DNA of 64,000 bases from the NCBI GenBank assembly GCA_949751835.1, contig CATKHK010000012.1:62001-126000 (forward strand). Direction: 5' to 3'. The notes under the pieces were generated by a model, which had not been told where the DNA came from, searched no databases, and saw only the letters and a program-made list of their open reading frames with translations. This document shows positions 62,478 to 64,000 of the stretch, in pieces (within the stretch, counting starts at the first letter, position 1; each line of letters starts with the position of its first letter). Both the position numbers and the translations under genes were made by a program. Source of the stretch: Blepharisma japonicum (lineage: Eukaryota > Ciliophora > Heterotrichea > Heterotrichida > Blepharismidae).

Positions 62478-62482
62478 AGTCA
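62403..62482 (+). tRNA. tRNA-Leu (anticodon AAG)
   Basis: The cloverleaf folds by eye: acceptor GACTGTT with AGCAGTC, D arm GCC...GGC, anticodon stem GTAGC/GCTAT around the loop TTAAGGC with anticodon AAG at 34-36, a long class II variable arm (CC GAAA GG), T arm GTGGG TTCAAAT CCCAC, and discriminator A. The long arm and anticodon fit Leu, reading CUU and, with inosine, CUC. No intron. A T-run (62483-62486) directly after is a pol III stop. Confidence 0.95.
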
Positions 62483-62486
62483 TTTT
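62483..62486 (+). terminator. Pol III T-run after tRNA-Leu
   Basis: TTTT immediately following the discriminator base, the usual minimal RNA polymerase III terminator. Confidence 0.6.
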
Positions 62487-62694
62487 GCAACTAATTCATT
62501 TCAATTTTTATTTTTAGCTAATTTTAAGAAATTGACATATATTTCCATATATTTAAACCGAATTCTGCTCAAATTATTATAAAGCAATTAAATGATAAAA
62601 TTCTTTATTTGTGCATTAATTAATTCAAATAATTTCAAAAATTCAGAGCCAAGTTTTGTTTTTAATGCAAATATAACGCAGAGTTATAAAGAAA

Positions 62695-64000
62695 ATGGAA
62701 ACTGAAACGATTACAGAACACAAAGATTCTGAAGAATCAAAACTTACTCATCAAAATGAAGTTATAAGAGCCTTAGGAAAGCACTACACTCAATATGCTG
62801 AAGGCCTCATAAACAAAGGGGTTGTCTCTCAAGCAACAATGGATAAAATCAAGAAGATCAGACAAAATCCTAATATTGCTAGGGCAGAAAAAGCGCTCGC
62901 TAACGGAGAATTGGAGCTTGCCTTAGATTTTGCTATGATGATAAAGCATTCCCAGCCTGATGAGAACTACGTTGAGTCTGGGATTTTTGTGGAAAAAGCT
63001 ATAAAATTAGAACACTATGAATTTTCTAAATCTTTATTAGAAAGGGGATACGGCCTTCCTCCTTATTTATTTATAAATGCTATTTCTGATAAAAATACAG
63101 AACTAGTCAATAGATTAATTCAAGAAGGCTTGTATTATCAAGAAAATTCTGTTGAGGTAGAATTTTGATATTTACTATATTGTGACTTTGTAGACTCTGC
63201 AAGATTATTGCTAGAAAAGGAAGCTTCAATAAAAAATCTTTGCAAAAACTTCACTATAGACTCAAAGGATAATATAAGTTCGCTTTTAATAGACAATGAA
63301 GTCATTGATACAGTCATAACAATAGCTCTACAGAGAAAGCTAGATCATATCGCCTGCATAATGCTCACTATGAATCCTAACTGCATCAATAAGAGCATGA
63401 TCTATATAGCGCTAGAAACATCTTGTATAGGGTTTCTCAAAATTGTTTGGACTGGAAACTACACAGTAAAAGAAGTAGCGGCTATAAAAACTAGACTAAA
63501 AAATAGTGTGATTTGGCAAAAATTGGATCAAGAATTGGTGGATATTGATGAAAGACGAGAAATGGTCAGAAAATTGAAAGTTTCATTCATCATAGAAAAA
63601 CTATTGGCTATGAAAAAGATCCAAGAAATCGATGAAGTTCTTGACTGACCTGGAGCTTGCGATGAAGTTGGCATTGTCAATGTCCTTATGCTGAGTGGCC
63701 AGCAAGGCTTGGCAAGAAAATGCGTTCAAAAATGCTTGTCAGGGATTACTACAAAGGATTTTACTTCTGCATTTGAAGAAGGACTTTTTGAGCTGTGCGT
63801 TGACATGCTAAGGTTCAAAGAAGCAGTCGCAGCATTGGAAGATGAAAAAATTCAAGAAGATATCATCAAAATAATTGAAAATGGTGATTCCTGCTTGCAA
63901 GCTGCAGAAATGCTAAATGCCATTCCTAACAAAGAATGATACTTAGGGCACACCAAAGATTTAACAAATAATCTCTACGAATTGGCTGTTAAAAAGAAAG
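62695..64000 (+). CDS. Helical-repeat protein, 5' part, 435+ aa
   Basis: The frame opens at ATG 62695 and is still open at the window end, with UGA-encoded Trp at 63166, 63646 and 63937. The product is entirely helical with pairs of short helices of about 33 residues (AEKALANGELELALDFAMMI, VEKAIKLEHYEFSKSLLERG, ISDKNTELVNRLIQEGLY), resembling ankyrin- or TPR/ARM-like solenoids without exact consensus. No catalytic domain is seen in the part available. It cannot be named. Confidence 0.75.

Noticed and set aside
1-64000. CRISPR array, bacterial operon structure, telomere or rRNA genes
   Set aside because: No spaced direct repeats, no Shine-Dalgarno pattern, no telomere-like tandem repeats and no rRNA sequence were seen. 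The genes are eukaryotic with spliceosomal introns.
1-64000. Retroviral, Polinton or other virus-like elements
   Set aside because: No reverse transcriptase, integrase, capsid or terminal-repeat signature was recognised in any frame.

Overview
The window looks like protist nuclear DNA from a heterotrich ciliate, most likely Blepharisma or a close relative. Three signs agree. (1) UGA is read as tryptophan: about 49 in-frame UGA codons, counted by eye, fall inside otherwise continuous genes, several at invariant Trp positions (ARF WDVGGQ, the MYST SYW motif, IQ motifs). Genes end only in UAA or UAG. (2) Six spliceosomal introns are each exactly 15 nt, GT..AG, with an A at position 10. (3) Genes are dense, on both strands, with short AT-rich spacers. 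No telomere is visible, so this is an internal segment. The assignment to Blepharisma rather than another heterotrich is inference.

Layout. 1-5.2 kb: the 3' end of a PTC7-like phosphatase, two hypothetical proteins, bystin (with an anomalous 109-nt intron) and a five-helix membrane protein. 5.5-10.3 kb: a tandem array of six ARF GTPase copies on one strand, running from canonical to broken. 10.3-24 kb: an IQ-motif protein, a Tip60/Esa1-type MYST acetyltransferase, kinesin-8, a long coiled-coil protein, mitochondrial ribosomal protein bL17, kinesin-13 and an F-BAR protein. 24-32 kb: hypothetical proteins, a Cys-rich surface protein, a MAP2K-like pseudokinase, PP2C, and a VWA protein followed by a hollowed-out relic of the same gene. 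32.5-43 kb: an 8.1-kb IP3-receptor-like channel gene and a membrane-bound cyclic-nucleotide phosphodiesterase. 43-54 kb: a tiny acylated protein, PPT1-like thioesterase, LisH-DYRK kinase, a CaaX-ended coiled coil, an MFS carrier, a second tiny acylated protein, a C2-like protein, a RagA-type GTPase, a hypothetical protein and a PAP2-like membrane protein. 54-64 kb: CCCH zinc finger, coiled coil, DCX-like/EF-hand protein, S1/P1 nuclease, SF-assemblin, tRNA-Leu(AAG) and the 5' part of a helical-repeat protein.

The genes are mostly single-copy housekeeping and signalling genes with no operon logic. Themes that recur are calcium and second-messenger signalling (IP3R, PDE, IQ, EF-hand, C2), the microtubule cytoskeleton (two kinesins, SF-assemblin, coiled coils), and lipid-anchored proteins (ARFs, three small N-myristoylation candidates, one CaaX protein).

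The two most striking observations are: (a) the 109-nt bystin intron resolves into a perfect 15-nt intron if a 94-bp TA-bounded segment is removed, exactly what an internal eliminated sequence (IES) inserted in a tiny intron would look like; (b) the ARF array holds, side by side, canonical GTPases, intact-frame pseudo-GTPases with ruined switch regions, and outright pseudogenes.
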